64,000 nucleotides of DNA, taken from positions 1,984,001-2,048,000 of the forward strand of contig CAVVZJ010000001.1 in NCBI GenBank assembly GCA_963752755.1. The letters run 5' to 3'. The notes under the pieces are model-generated. The model saw nothing but the letters and a program-made list of their open reading frames with translations. It ran no database searches and had not been told where the DNA came from. The position numbers were made by a program, and so were the translations under genes. Of the stretch, positions 1 through 7,057 are shown one piece after another. Position 1 is the first letter of the stretch. Every line of letters starts with the position of its first letter. This DNA is from CAVVZJ01 sp963752755. Its GTDB lineage: Bacteria; Planctomycetota; Planctomycetia; Isosphaerales; Isosphaeraceae.

Positions 1-1
1 C

Positions 2-1426
2 GTGACCTTGCCGCCGAGTGAGGGAGAGGACGCGGGCAAGATCCAGACAATCGGAGTTCGTTACGTCCACGGCGAGTTGACCCTCCAGGAAGCCGCCGAT
101 CTCGGCTGCCGCGCCTGCGCCACACCCGGCGGCGGCTGCCAGTTCCTCGGCACGGCGGCGACCTCACAGGTCATCGCCGAGGCACTCGGCCTGACCGTCC
201 CCCATGCCGCACTTGCCCCGTCCGGTCAACCGATCTGGCACGACCTCGCGCGCCGATCCGCTCGCGCCCTGGCGAGCCTGGCCCGAGCGGGCCTCACCAC
301 GGCCGATCTCCTCAACGACCCCGCGATCCGCAACGCGATGGCCGTCCACGCCGCCTTCGGTGGTTCGACGAACCTCCTCCTCCACATCCCCGCCATCGCC
401 TTCGCGGCCGGTTTGCAGCGTCCGACCGTCGCCGACTGGCACGAGGTCAACACGAAGGTGCCCCGCCTCGTCAGCGTCTTGCCCAACGGCCCGGCGTATC
501 ACCCCACGATCCGGGCCTTCCTCGCCGGGGGCGTTCCGGAGGTGATGCTCCACCTCCGGGACCTGGGCCTGATCGACACAACGGCCCTCACCGCGACCGG
601 CCAGCCCTGGGAAGCCGTGCTCGACGCCTGGCAAGCCAGCGAGCGTCGCAAGCGACTCCGCGAGCGACTCCACCAGGAGGACGGCGTTGACCCCGATGAC
701 GTGATCCTGCCGCCCGCCCGTGCCCGGGAGCGCGGCTTGACCAGCACCGTCACCTTCCCGACGGGCAACCTGGCCCCGGAAGGCTCGGTCATCAAGAGCA
801 CGGCGATCGACCCGACCGTCGTCGATCCGGATGGCGTCTATCGCAAGATCGGACCGGCGCGGGTCTTCACCAGCGAGCGGGACGCCGTGGCCGCGATCAA
901 GGGGCAAGGCGTCGCTCCAATCCAGCCAGGCGACGTGATGGTCCTGATCGGCCGGGGCCCGATGGGCGCGGGGATGGAAGAGATCTACCAGATCACGGCC
1001 GCCCTTCGCTACCTGCCGTTTGGCAAGCATGTGACCGTGCTCACCGATGCCCGCTTCTCCGGCGTCTCCACCGGTGCCTGCATCGGGCACATCGGCCCCG
1101 AGGCCCTGGCCGGCGGTCCGATCGGTCGGGTCCGCGACGGCGACAGGATTCGCGTCGTCGTCGATCGTGTCCGACTCGAAGGCTCGATCGACCTCATCGG
1201 CGCCGAGGGTGAGGAGTTCGGGGCGGAGCAGGGGGAACGTGTGCTCGCCAGCCGCGAACCTCACCCCCACCTCGCCCCGGATCCCGACCTGCCCGATGAC
1301 ACGCGGCTCTGGGCCGCCTTGCAAGCGGTCGGCGGCGGGACCTGGGGCGGCTGCGTCTATGACCCGGAGGCGATCATCGAGGCGCTGAGCCGATCGAGTC
1401 AAGTTGCGCCGGTGTCCGGCCGATGA
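2..1426 (+). CDS. IlvD/Edd-family sugar-acid dehydratase (YjhG/YagF type), 5'-truncated by window edge
   Basis: The reading frame is open to the left edge, so only the C-terminal ~474 residues are present; YjhG-type proteins are about 650 aa. The cysteine-rich stretch CRACATPGGGCQFLGTA near residues 36-52 matches the region around an iron-sulfur ligand in the YjhG/YagF branch of the IlvD/Edd dehydratases. The C-terminal swivelling domain is recognisable from GPMGAGMEEIYQIT and TDARFSGVSTGACIGH, the latter being the dehydratase signature 2. Members dehydrate aldonic acids such as D-xylonate to 2-keto-3-deoxy acids in the cytosol. The exact substrate cannot be read from this fragment. The sugar-acid theme fits the operon at 7-14 kb, but 1427-1614 separates it from the next gene, so co-transcription is not shown. 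Confidence 0.88.
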   Translation: MTLPPSEGEDAGKIQTIGVRYVHGELTLQEAADLGCRACATPGGGCQFLGTAATSQVIAEALGLTVPHAALAPSGQPIWHDLARRSARALASLARAGLTTADLLNDPAIRNAMAVHAAFGGSTNLLLHIPAIAFAAGLQRPTVADWHEVNTKVPRLVSVLPNGPAYHPTIRAFLAGGVPEVMLHLRDLGLIDTTALTATGQPWEAVLDAWQASERRKRLRERLHQEDGVDPDDVILPPARARERGLTSTVTFPTGNLAPEGSVIKSTAIDPTVVDPDGVYRKIGPARVFTSERDAVAAIKGQGVAPIQPGDVMVLIGRGPMGAGMEEIYQITAALRYLPFGKHVTVLTDARFSGVSTGACIGHIGPEALAGGPIGRVRDGDRIRVVVDRVRLEGSIDLIGAEGEEFGAEQGERVLASREPHPHLAPDPDLPDDTRLWAALQAVGGGTWGGCVYDPEAIIEALSRSSQVAPVSGR

Positions 1427-1614
1427 ACCGGGTCATTGGCGCAATCCCTACGGACCGTTGCCTCGCCGTTTTCCAAGAAAGATCAACCCGCCGGACACGA
1501 CGCCCTTAATCTCTGGCTCCCTTTCCCTTACTGTTTCGGCACGCCTCTTGCCGAGGACGGAGCGCGGCTCCCTCCAAAGACTCCCTCGCCAACCCGGCCC
1601 AAGGACCCTGCCCC

Positions 1615-3183
1615 ATGGCGCGGATCTGCCTGATTAACCCCCGGTTCCAGACCTCCTTCTGGGGCTTCAACCACGCGCTGCCGATCTTCGGGAAAACGGC
1701 GAACATGCCCGTGATGGCCCTCCCAGTGCTGGCCGGGCTGACTTCGTCGAAGCATGAAATTGTCCTGATTGATGAGAACGTCGAGCCGATCGACTTCGAC
1801 GCACTGGCGAAGTTCGACATCGTCGGCCTGACCGGGATGACCGTCCAGCGCGACCGGATGTACGAGATCCTCGTCGAGTTGAAGTCTCGCGGCATCTTCA
1901 CCGCTGTTGGAGGACCCTGGATCACGGTGGCCGAGGGCTGGAGCAAGTATGACGGCCTGATCGACGTCACCTTCGTCGGCGAGGCCGAGGAAACCTGGCC
2001 GCGGTTCCTCGACGACTGGTCGCGCGGGGAGTGGCAAGCTCGCTACGAGCAGGCCGAGAAGACCGACATGACCAAGGTCCCCATACCGCGCTACGACCTG
2101 ATCAAAACCAAAAATTATGCGATGGGCTGCATCCAGACCTCGCGCGGCTGCCCGTTCCAGTGCGAGTTCTGCGACATCATCGTGATCTTCGGCCGCCGGC
2201 CGCGGATCAAGACGCCGGAGCAGGTCATCGCCGAGGTGGAGGCGCAGTACCGTCAAGGCGTCCGCATGATCTTCCTCGTCGATGATAACTTCATCGGCAA
2301 CAAGAAGGCCGCCAAGCAGATCCTCCGCGCCCTCGTGGACTGGCAGCAGGCCCACGGTTACCCGGTCGCCTTCAGCACCGAAGCGTCGCTCGACCTCGCC
2401 GAGGACGAGGAACTCATGCGGCTCATGACCGAGGCCGGCCTGGCGACCGTCTTCGTCGGCATCGAGAGCCCCGACGAGGAATCGCTTCGTGAGACCAAGA
2501 AATATCAAAATGTCCGCGGCAGCCTCCTCGACCGCGTCCACCGCGTCCAGGACGCCGGACTGGAGGTGTACGCCGGCATGATCGTTGGTTTCGACCACGA
2601 CGATGTGGGCGTCTTTGAACGTCAGTTCGAATTTCTCCGTCAAGCGCGGATTCCTGTGGTGATGGCCGGCATGCTTTCGGCGATCCCCAAGACACCTCTT
2701 TACGACCGTCTCGAAGCCGAGGGCCGCCTCGACAATGACGCGGCCGACGACCCGCACATCGCCACCAACGTCATCCCCCTGAACATGACCCGCGAGGAGA
2801 TGCGCGACGGCTGGGTGGACCTCATGACTCGCCTTTACGAGCCCGCCAACTACTTCGCCCGTCTTGAATCGCTCTACGTTGATGGCAAGATCCCGCTCGG
2901 CGAGGCCAAGATGAAGTGGCTCCGTCGGCATAAACCTTTCACCTACTTGCTCCAGAATGCGATGATCCTGGCGGCCTCGCTCGGCCTTCTCCACCGGATC
3001 TGGACCGACCCGCGGACCCGGCCTTTCCGCCCGCAGTACCGCCAGTTCCTCGCCCGATTCTTCCGCGAGCGCCGGCCGCTTCGTCACCTCTTCCAGTTCT
3101 CGGCTCGGGCCGCCATGCACGCCCACTTCGCGATCATGACCCGGCAGATGGTCCGCGGCGAGACACGCCTGGTCAACACCTGA
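1615..3183 (+). CDS. B12-binding-type radical SAM protein with DUF4070-like C-terminus
   Basis: 522 aa. The N-terminal ~145 residues form a cobalamin-binding-like Rossmann domain (residues 1-60 run into LIDENVEPIDFD, then TAVGGPWIT). The radical SAM core carries the [4Fe-4S] ligands C179, C183 and C186 in GCPFQCEFCDI. It is followed by TEASLDLAEDEEL and VGIESPDEESLRETKK, typical of the B12 radical SAM family, and a helical C-terminal region of the DUF4070 type around residues 370-500. Members include methylases and lipid- or hopanoid-modifying enzymes; no substrate can be assigned here. ATG start with CCAAGGACCCTGCCCC just upstream. It stands alone, 45 bp before the deaminase, and might be co-transcribed with it. 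Confidence 0.85.
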   Translation: MARICLINPRFQTSFWGFNHALPIFGKTANMPVMALPVLAGLTSSKHEIVLIDENVEPIDFDALAKFDIVGLTGMTVQRDRMYEILVELKSRGIFTAVGGPWITVAEGWSKYDGLIDVTFVGEAEETWPRFLDDWSRGEWQARYEQAEKTDMTKVPIPRYDLIKTKNYAMGCIQTSRGCPFQCEFCDIIVIFGRRPRIKTPEQVIAEVEAQYRQGVRMIFLVDDNFIGNKKAAKQILRALVDWQQAHGYPVAFSTEASLDLAEDEELMRLMTEAGLATVFVGIESPDEESLRETKKYQNVRGSLLDRVHRVQDAGLEVYAGMIVGFDHDDVGVFERQFEFLRQARIPVVMAGMLSAIPKTPLYDRLEAEGRLDNDAADDPHIATNVIPLNMTREEMRDGWVDLMTRLYEPANYFARLESLYVDGKIPLGEAKMKWLRRHKPFTYLLQNAMILAASLGLLHRIWTDPRTRPFRPQYRQFLARFFRERRPLRHLFQFSARAAMHAHFAIMTRQMVRGETRLVNT

Positions 3184-3228
3184 TCGCATGGCGAAGGTGG
3201 TCGCGAATCATCGTGACAAGGTGAGCCC

Positions 3229-3702
3229 ATGAATGAAGAAGACTTCATGAAAGAGGCGATCGTGATCTGCCGACGGGGAATCGAGGCGGGTCAGACGCCC
3301 TTCGGGTCGGTCATCGTCGATCGCGACGGTCGCATGGTTTCCAAGGCACACAACACGGTCTGGGCCGACTGTGACCCGACCGCCCACGCCGAGGTCGGCG
3401 CCATCCGTCGCGCCACCAGCTCGCTCGGGACGATCGCCCTTCCGGGATGCACCCTCTACTCGACGTGCGAGCCCTGCCCGATGTGCCTGGCGGCCTGTCA
3501 CTGGGCAAAGCTCGATCGTGTCGTCTTCGGCGCTGCGATCTCCGACGCCGCGGCCGCCGGATTCTCGGAAATGCCGATTCCGGCCGACCGGATGGTCGAA
3601 TTTGGCCAGAGCCCACTCATCCTTCGTGGCGGCCTTCTGAGCGAGGAGTGTGCCCGACTCTTCAAGGAATGGAAGGAATCGGGACAAGCCAAAGTCTATT
3701 GA
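3229..3702 (+). CDS. Nucleoside/nucleobase deaminase (CDA superfamily, TadA/guanine-deaminase-like)
   Basis: 157 aa, the usual length. The zinc site is complete: H53-A-E55 (HAE, proton-shuttling Glu) and P82-C83-P-M-C86, the PCxxC motif. FGSVIVDRDG near residue 25 is the typical first strand of this fold. Family members deaminate guanine, cytosine, adenosine in tRNA, or related heterocycles, releasing ammonia in the cytosol. The C-terminus (MVEFGQSPLILRGG and a terminal KEW-containing helix) resembles stand-alone nucleobase deaminases more than tRNA-specific TadA, but the substrate is not certain. It opens a compact gene set with a zinc-ribbon microprotein, kynB and kynU. ATG preceded by a GGTGAG stretch. 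Confidence 0.85.
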   Translation: MNEEDFMKEAIVICRRGIEAGQTPFGSVIVDRDGRMVSKAHNTVWADCDPTAHAEVGAIRRATSSLGTIALPGCTLYSTCEPCPMCLAACHWAKLDRVVFGAAISDAAAAGFSEMPIPADRMVEFGQSPLILRGGLLSEECARLFKEWKESGQAKVY

Positions 3703-3715
3703 TCCGGATGATCTC

Positions 3716-3919
3716 ATGCCTGGCCATAGTGATATTCCCAGCCGCCAGAGTCTGCCCGAGGAGGTCAAACGCCCCGGAGCCACGGAGTCGCCGCAATCGC
3801 CGATGGGACGGCCGGCGTGCCCCGCCTGCGGCGGTCGTCTGATCGAGGTTCGGGCGAAGTTGCAATGCGAGCGATGCCACACGATCTGTGAGACCTGCTG
3901 CGAGGGAGGCCGCGGTTGA
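3716..3919 (+). CDS. 67-aa zinc-ribbon microprotein
   Basis: A small ORF starting at ATG 3716, 13 bp after the deaminase stop. Its stop overlaps the TTG start of the next gene (TTGA), indicating translational coupling. The N-terminal half is disordered-looking (Pro, Ser, Gln rich). The C-terminal half holds CPACGG followed by CERCHT and a trailing C-x2-CC, i.e. a CxxC...CxxC zinc ribbon of about 30 residues. No enzymatic domain. It may be a regulatory or chaperone-like partner of the neighbouring enzymes; that is inference from coupling only. Confidence 0.65.
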   Translation: MPGHSDIPSRQSLPEEVKRPGATESPQSPMGRPACPACGGRLIEVRAKLQCERCHTICETCCEGGRG

Positions 3920-4554
3920 TCCATGACATCTCGCCCCCGATGACACCGGATTTGAAGGTCTGGCCGGGCGACGTGCCCTTGAGGCGGGACGTGCTCAGTG
4001 ATCTCCGCCGAGGCGACACCACGACCCTTTCCGCCCTGCATGCCACCGTCCACCTGGGTGCCCACGCCGATGCCCCGAGCCACTACGGACCCAACGCCGA
4101 CGGTATCGGGAGCCGACCGCTCGACCTCTACCTCGGTCTCTGCCAGGTCGTTTCGGTGGCGGTCGCCCGCGGAAGTCGCATCGAGCCAGACGATCTCGCC
4201 GTCCCGATCCGTGCCCCGCGCGTCCTTTTCCGGACCGGGACGTTCCCCGACCCGACGCACTTCAACGAGGACTTCGCCGCTCTCAGCCCCGTATTGATCG
4301 CGAGGCTCGCCTCCGACGGGGTCCGCCTTCTGGGGATCGACACGCCCAGCATCGATCCCTTCGACTCCCGGGACCTGCCGAGCCACCGAGCCTGCCTGCA
4401 ACAGGACATCGCGATCCTGGAAGGTTTGGTTCTCGACGGTGTGCAAGCAGGGTTCTATGAGCTGATCGCCCTGCCGTTGAGGCTCATGGAGTTCGACGCC
4501 AGCCCCGTCCGCGCCGTGCTCCGGACGCTTGATGTCGCGGAGGTCCGGCCGTGA
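3916..4554 (+). CDS. kynB: Kynurenine formamidase / cyclase family hydrolase
   Basis: 212 aa, standard KynB length. The metal-binding signature HxGxHxDAPxH is present (H46, H50, D52, H56), preceded by the typical N-terminal ISPPMTPDLKVWPGD, and a later GIDTPSIDPFDS motif gives the catalytic region. KynB hydrolyses N-formylkynurenine to kynurenine and formate in tryptophan breakdown. The assignment over other cyclase-family amidohydrolases rests on coupling to kynureninase: this stop overlaps the GTG start of kynU. TTG start overlapping the microprotein stop. No tryptophan dioxygenase gene lies in the window, so the first pathway step must be encoded elsewhere. Confidence 0.86.
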   Translation: MIHDISPPMTPDLKVWPGDVPLRRDVLSDLRRGDTTTLSALHATVHLGAHADAPSHYGPNADGIGSRPLDLYLGLCQVVSVAVARGSRIEPDDLAVPIRAPRVLFRTGTFPDPTHFNEDFAALSPVLIARLASDGVRLLGIDTPSIDPFDSRDLPSHRACLQQDIAILEGLVLDGVQAGFYELIALPLRLMEFDASPVRAVLRTLDVAEVRP

Positions 4555-5738
4555 CCGACCCTCTGCTCACCCACCGGGATCGGTTTCCCATCCTGGAAAA
4601 GACCAATTATCTGATCAGCAATTCTCTGGGAGCCGCTCCTCGCGACGTTCGCGACTCGCTGATCGATTACTACGAGACCTGGGCCGATCGCGGTGTTCGC
4701 GCCTGGGAGGAGGGCTGGTGGAGACTCTCCGAGACGGTCGGCGACCTCGTTGCCCCTCTGATCGGCGCTTGGCCGGGAGAGGTGGTCTTCCAGCCGAACG
4801 TGACCCTGGCGCATGCCGTCATCTTTAGCGCCTTTGACTTCCGCCAGGGGCGGCCGAAGGTGGTCACGGACGCCATGCACTTCCCCTCAATCCTCTACCT
4901 GCTCGACGGCCTCCGGGACTCCGGGGCCGAGTTGGAAGTCATCTCCAGTGATGACGGCATCACGGTCGAGACCGGCCGGCTGATCGAGGCGATCGATGAG
5001 AGAACGGCGTTCGTAAATGTTTCCCACGTTTTCTTCAAAAGTTCTTATATCCAGGAAATCGAGGCACTCGCGGCACGGGCGAGCGAGGTCGGAGCCGCCA
5101 CGATCATCGACGGTTATCAGGCGGTGGGCTCGATGCCGGTCGATGTCCGCGCGCTCGGGGTGGATGTCTACCTCGGCGGCTGCCTGAAGTGGCTCTGCGG
5201 CGGTCCCGGAGCGGCCTTTCTCTGGGTAAAACCCGAGTGGCGATCGGCGCTGACGCCCCAACTGACCGGGTGGATGTCCCACCGTCGCCCCTTCGCCTTC
5301 GAGCCTCGACTCGATCGCCGGGACGACTCCTGGCGCTTTCTTCATGGCACGCCCAACGTCGCCGCCCTGTACGCCGCCAGGCCGGGATTGGAGTTGATCG
5401 GCGCGATCGGCCTGGAGGCGATCCGCGTCAAATCGGAGCGTCAGATCCGCCGCCTGGTCGATCTGGCCGCCTCCCGGGGCTATCCCTGCACGACACCCCT
5501 CGATCCAGCCCGACGCGGCGGAACCGTGGCGATCGACGTTCCCCACGGCCTCGCCGTTTCTCGGGCTCTCAAGGCCCAGCGTATTCTCTGCGATTATCGG
5601 TCCGGCGCGGGCATCCGACTCGCGCCCCACTTCTACACGCGCGACGACGAGCTCGATGAGGCCATCGATGCGATTGCCGAGATCCTGGATCGCGACGGAT
5701 GGGCCACGTTCGAAGCGGATTCTTCACCCATAACTTAA
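4551..5738 (+). CDS. kynU: Kynureninase (aminotransferase class V fold)
   Basis: 395 aa. PLP-dependent fold type I enzyme: D187 in TIIDGYQA pairs with the pyridine nitrogen, and K213 in GGCLKWLCGGPG is the Schiff-base lysine. The opening FPILEKTNYLISNSLG and the LTGWMSHRRPFAFEP region are characteristic of kynureninases, distinguishing them from cysteine desulfurases. It cleaves kynurenine to anthranilate and alanine. The GTG start overlaps the kynB stop (GTGA), so the two are translated together. Transcription runs toward the oppositely oriented gene at 5807. Confidence 0.88.
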   Translation: MTDPLLTHRDRFPILEKTNYLISNSLGAAPRDVRDSLIDYYETWADRGVRAWEEGWWRLSETVGDLVAPLIGAWPGEVVFQPNVTLAHAVIFSAFDFRQGRPKVVTDAMHFPSILYLLDGLRDSGAELEVISSDDGITVETGRLIEAIDERTAFVNVSHVFFKSSYIQEIEALAARASEVGAATIIDGYQAVGSMPVDVRALGVDVYLGGCLKWLCGGPGAAFLWVKPEWRSALTPQLTGWMSHRRPFAFEPRLDRRDDSWRFLHGTPNVAALYAARPGLELIGAIGLEAIRVKSERQIRRLVDLAASRGYPCTTPLDPARRGGTVAIDVPHGLAVSRALKAQRILCDYRSGAGIRLAPHFYTRDDELDEAIDAIAEILDRDGWATFEADSSPIT

Positions 5739-5770
5739 GAACATTTCTCGGATTCAAGAAGGCGACATCT

Positions 5771-5796
5771 CCGTTGACCTTTGCCGAGTTCAACGG
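5771..5796. terminator. Candidate hairpin between convergent genes
   Basis: CCGTTGA (5771-5777) and TCAACGG (5790-5796) form a 7-bp perfect stem with a 12-nt loop in the 68-bp gap between kynU and the convergent gene. There is no clear T-tract, so intrinsic termination is only possible, not shown. Confidence 0.3.
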
Positions 5797-5806
5797 TGAG
5801 GGAGCG

Positions 5807-6595
5807 TCACGGGCAGGAAGGCGTCGTTCGATGCTGAGCGGCCCGTCCTAGAAGCGGGAGCAGCGCGAAGCGCTCCGACTCGAGCGGCTCGGCAAGCTGA
5901 CCGCGCGGCAGGTCTTCGCTCGCAACCAGGCGCGGCCGACCCCGGTCGTGCTCGACCACGGAACCGTCGGGTCGGCGCTCGAAGATACGACGGTTGAATG
6001 GGTAGAGCCCGGGCTGCGAGGTCCGGAGTATCTTCGCGTTGACCCGGCGCTGGAAACTTTCGGCCAGGGGGAAGAGTTCGTAAGGGTCGTAGAATCGCCA
6101 GACGTCCCCGGTGTAGTCGTAGCGGTTGGAGTAGCGCCCCGTCGGCGCGGGGCTGAAGCCGATCGCCTCGGCCTGAAAGTAGTTGAATGACGTGGCAAGC
6201 AGGGCCACGGGTCGACCGCTCGACTGGTCGGATGCCCAGACCTCGAAGCGGTCCAGGCAGCACAGGCCAACCGGTTCTCTGATTCGCAGCGCCTCCGCAG
6301 CGACTTCGGCGAGTTCCTCGCGGGTTGGGGGAACCTTGAGAGGATCCACACCCCAAGGGCCGAAGACACGCCATTCCCGGTCGCCGGGCCAAGGCGCCCG
6401 CGCATCACCTTGGGCCCAGTCTTCCAGCTCCTGTCTCGTAAAGCTTCGGCCCGACTGGTATTGACATCCACCCTCGAGCGCCAAGATCTCCCAGACCGTT
6501 CCACTCGACCCTAGTGGGAAGGCGAGGAGCCGGCCACTCAGCGCGGCGGGCGCGGAACCGCGGTCGGGATTAACAAAGCGCACATTTCCAATCAT
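5807..6595 (-). CDS. Hypothetical protein, 262 aa
   Basis: Not recognised. Starting at the ATG at 6595 gives IGNVRFVNP as the N-terminus; the frame stays open upstream to 6712 but that part is basic and unlike a protein. Visible features: an aromatic-rich middle (YFQAEAIGFSP, YSNRYDYTGDVWRFYDPYE) and a soluble, mixed-charge composition with no signal peptide, membrane span or repeat. The last ~30 residues are arginine-rich. The gene is monocistronic and convergent with kynU. No Shine-Dalgarno sequence is evident before this ATG, so the start is uncertain. Confidence 0.55.
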   Translation of the reverse strand: MIGNVRFVNPDRGSAPAALSGRLLAFPLGSSGTVWEILALEGGCQYQSGRSFTRQELEDWAQGDARAPWPGDREWRVFGPWGVDPLKVPPTREELAEVAAEALRIREPVGLCCLDRFEVWASDQSSGRPVALLATSFNYFQAEAIGFSPAPTGRYSNRYDYTGDVWRFYDPYELFPLAESFQRRVNAKILRTSQPGLYPFNRRIFERRPDGSVVEHDRGRPRLVASEDLPRGQLAEPLESERFALLPLLGRAAQHRTTPSCP

Positions 6596-6965
6596 AAATT
6601 TTTCTACACAGGATTTCTTGGATCGACGACGCACCCGAGACGTCTCGATGGGTCGATGCGGACGGTTGGTACGGGAAATCGCGCATCGCGGGTCACTTGA
6701 TTCGTGGGCCACGCAGGGACCACGATCGCGAGATTCACGCGAGGTCGTCTGAGCGTCTTGGAGTTGGACCCGGAATTCGCACCGCCGGTTCCGGCGGCGG
6801 TGCGCGGGATTGTTCGGGAGGCGCGGTCGGCCCGTTGGGCGATCACGATTCTCTCAAGGTGTCAGTTTAACTTCGAAACGGAATTGACGCCAGCAAGGTC
6901 GGCGGAGATGAGGCGGGCCAGGTCTCCGGCGTGTTCGTGATTGGCCTCCGACGGGACGGCGAGCC
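6596..6965. other. Intergenic region, no supported gene
   Basis: Divergent region between the hypothetical gene and the RLP operon. The small ORFs here have no protein-like composition. It holds one strong perfect inverted repeat: CGCACCGCCG at 6778-6787 and CGGCGGTGCG at 6795-6804 with a 7-nt loop. This could be an operator or an RNA hairpin; it has no T-tract. Confidence 0.5.
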
Positions 6966-6993
6966 TTGACAGGCGGGCGCCGTGGCGGATACT
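6966..6993 (+). promoter_or_regulatory. Candidate sigma70-type promoter of the RLP operon
   Basis: A perfect -35 hexamer TTGACA (6966-6971), a 16-bp spacer and GATACT (6988-6993, 4 of 6 matches to the -10 consensus). Predicted transcription start is near 7000. That places the ATG at 7058 as the first in-frame start and rules out the far upstream TTG at 6941. Confidence 0.5.
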
Positions 6994-7005
6994 GCTCGCA
7001 AAGGA

Positions 7006-7031
7006 GGGCGCGGAGACCCGCGCCCATTTTT
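7006..7031 (+). terminator. 5'-leader hairpin with T5 tract (attenuator-like) before the RLP gene
   Basis: GGGCGCGG (7006-7013), loop AGAC, CCGCGCCC (7018-7025), then A and TTTTT (7027-7031). An 8-bp all-GC stem followed by five T is the form of an intrinsic terminator, yet it lies 26 bp before the RLP start codon and just after the predicted transcription start. It could terminate, or act as a 5'-stabilising hairpin. An AAGGAGG sequence (7001-7007) leads into the stem. Confidence 0.45.
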
Positions 7032-7057
7032 GCAGCGAATCCCCGACGGTCCCCACG

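Noticed and set aside
164..1402. 412-codon open frame antisense to the dehydratase gene
   Set aside because: High G+C leaves long open antisense frames. The composition is Arg/Gly/Asp-biased without domains and the sense strand encodes a clear dehydratase.
1528..3189. 553-codon antisense frame over the radical SAM gene
   Set aside because: Shadow of a well-supported sense gene; no motif recognised.
6704..6940. Small ORF upstream of the RLP gene
   Set aside because: No ribosome-binding site, no domain, atypical composition; the region better fits a promoter zone.
6941..7057. TTG start extending the RLP protein by 39 residues
   Set aside because: It would begin before the predicted promoter and encode an unconserved Arg-rich leader through the hairpin.
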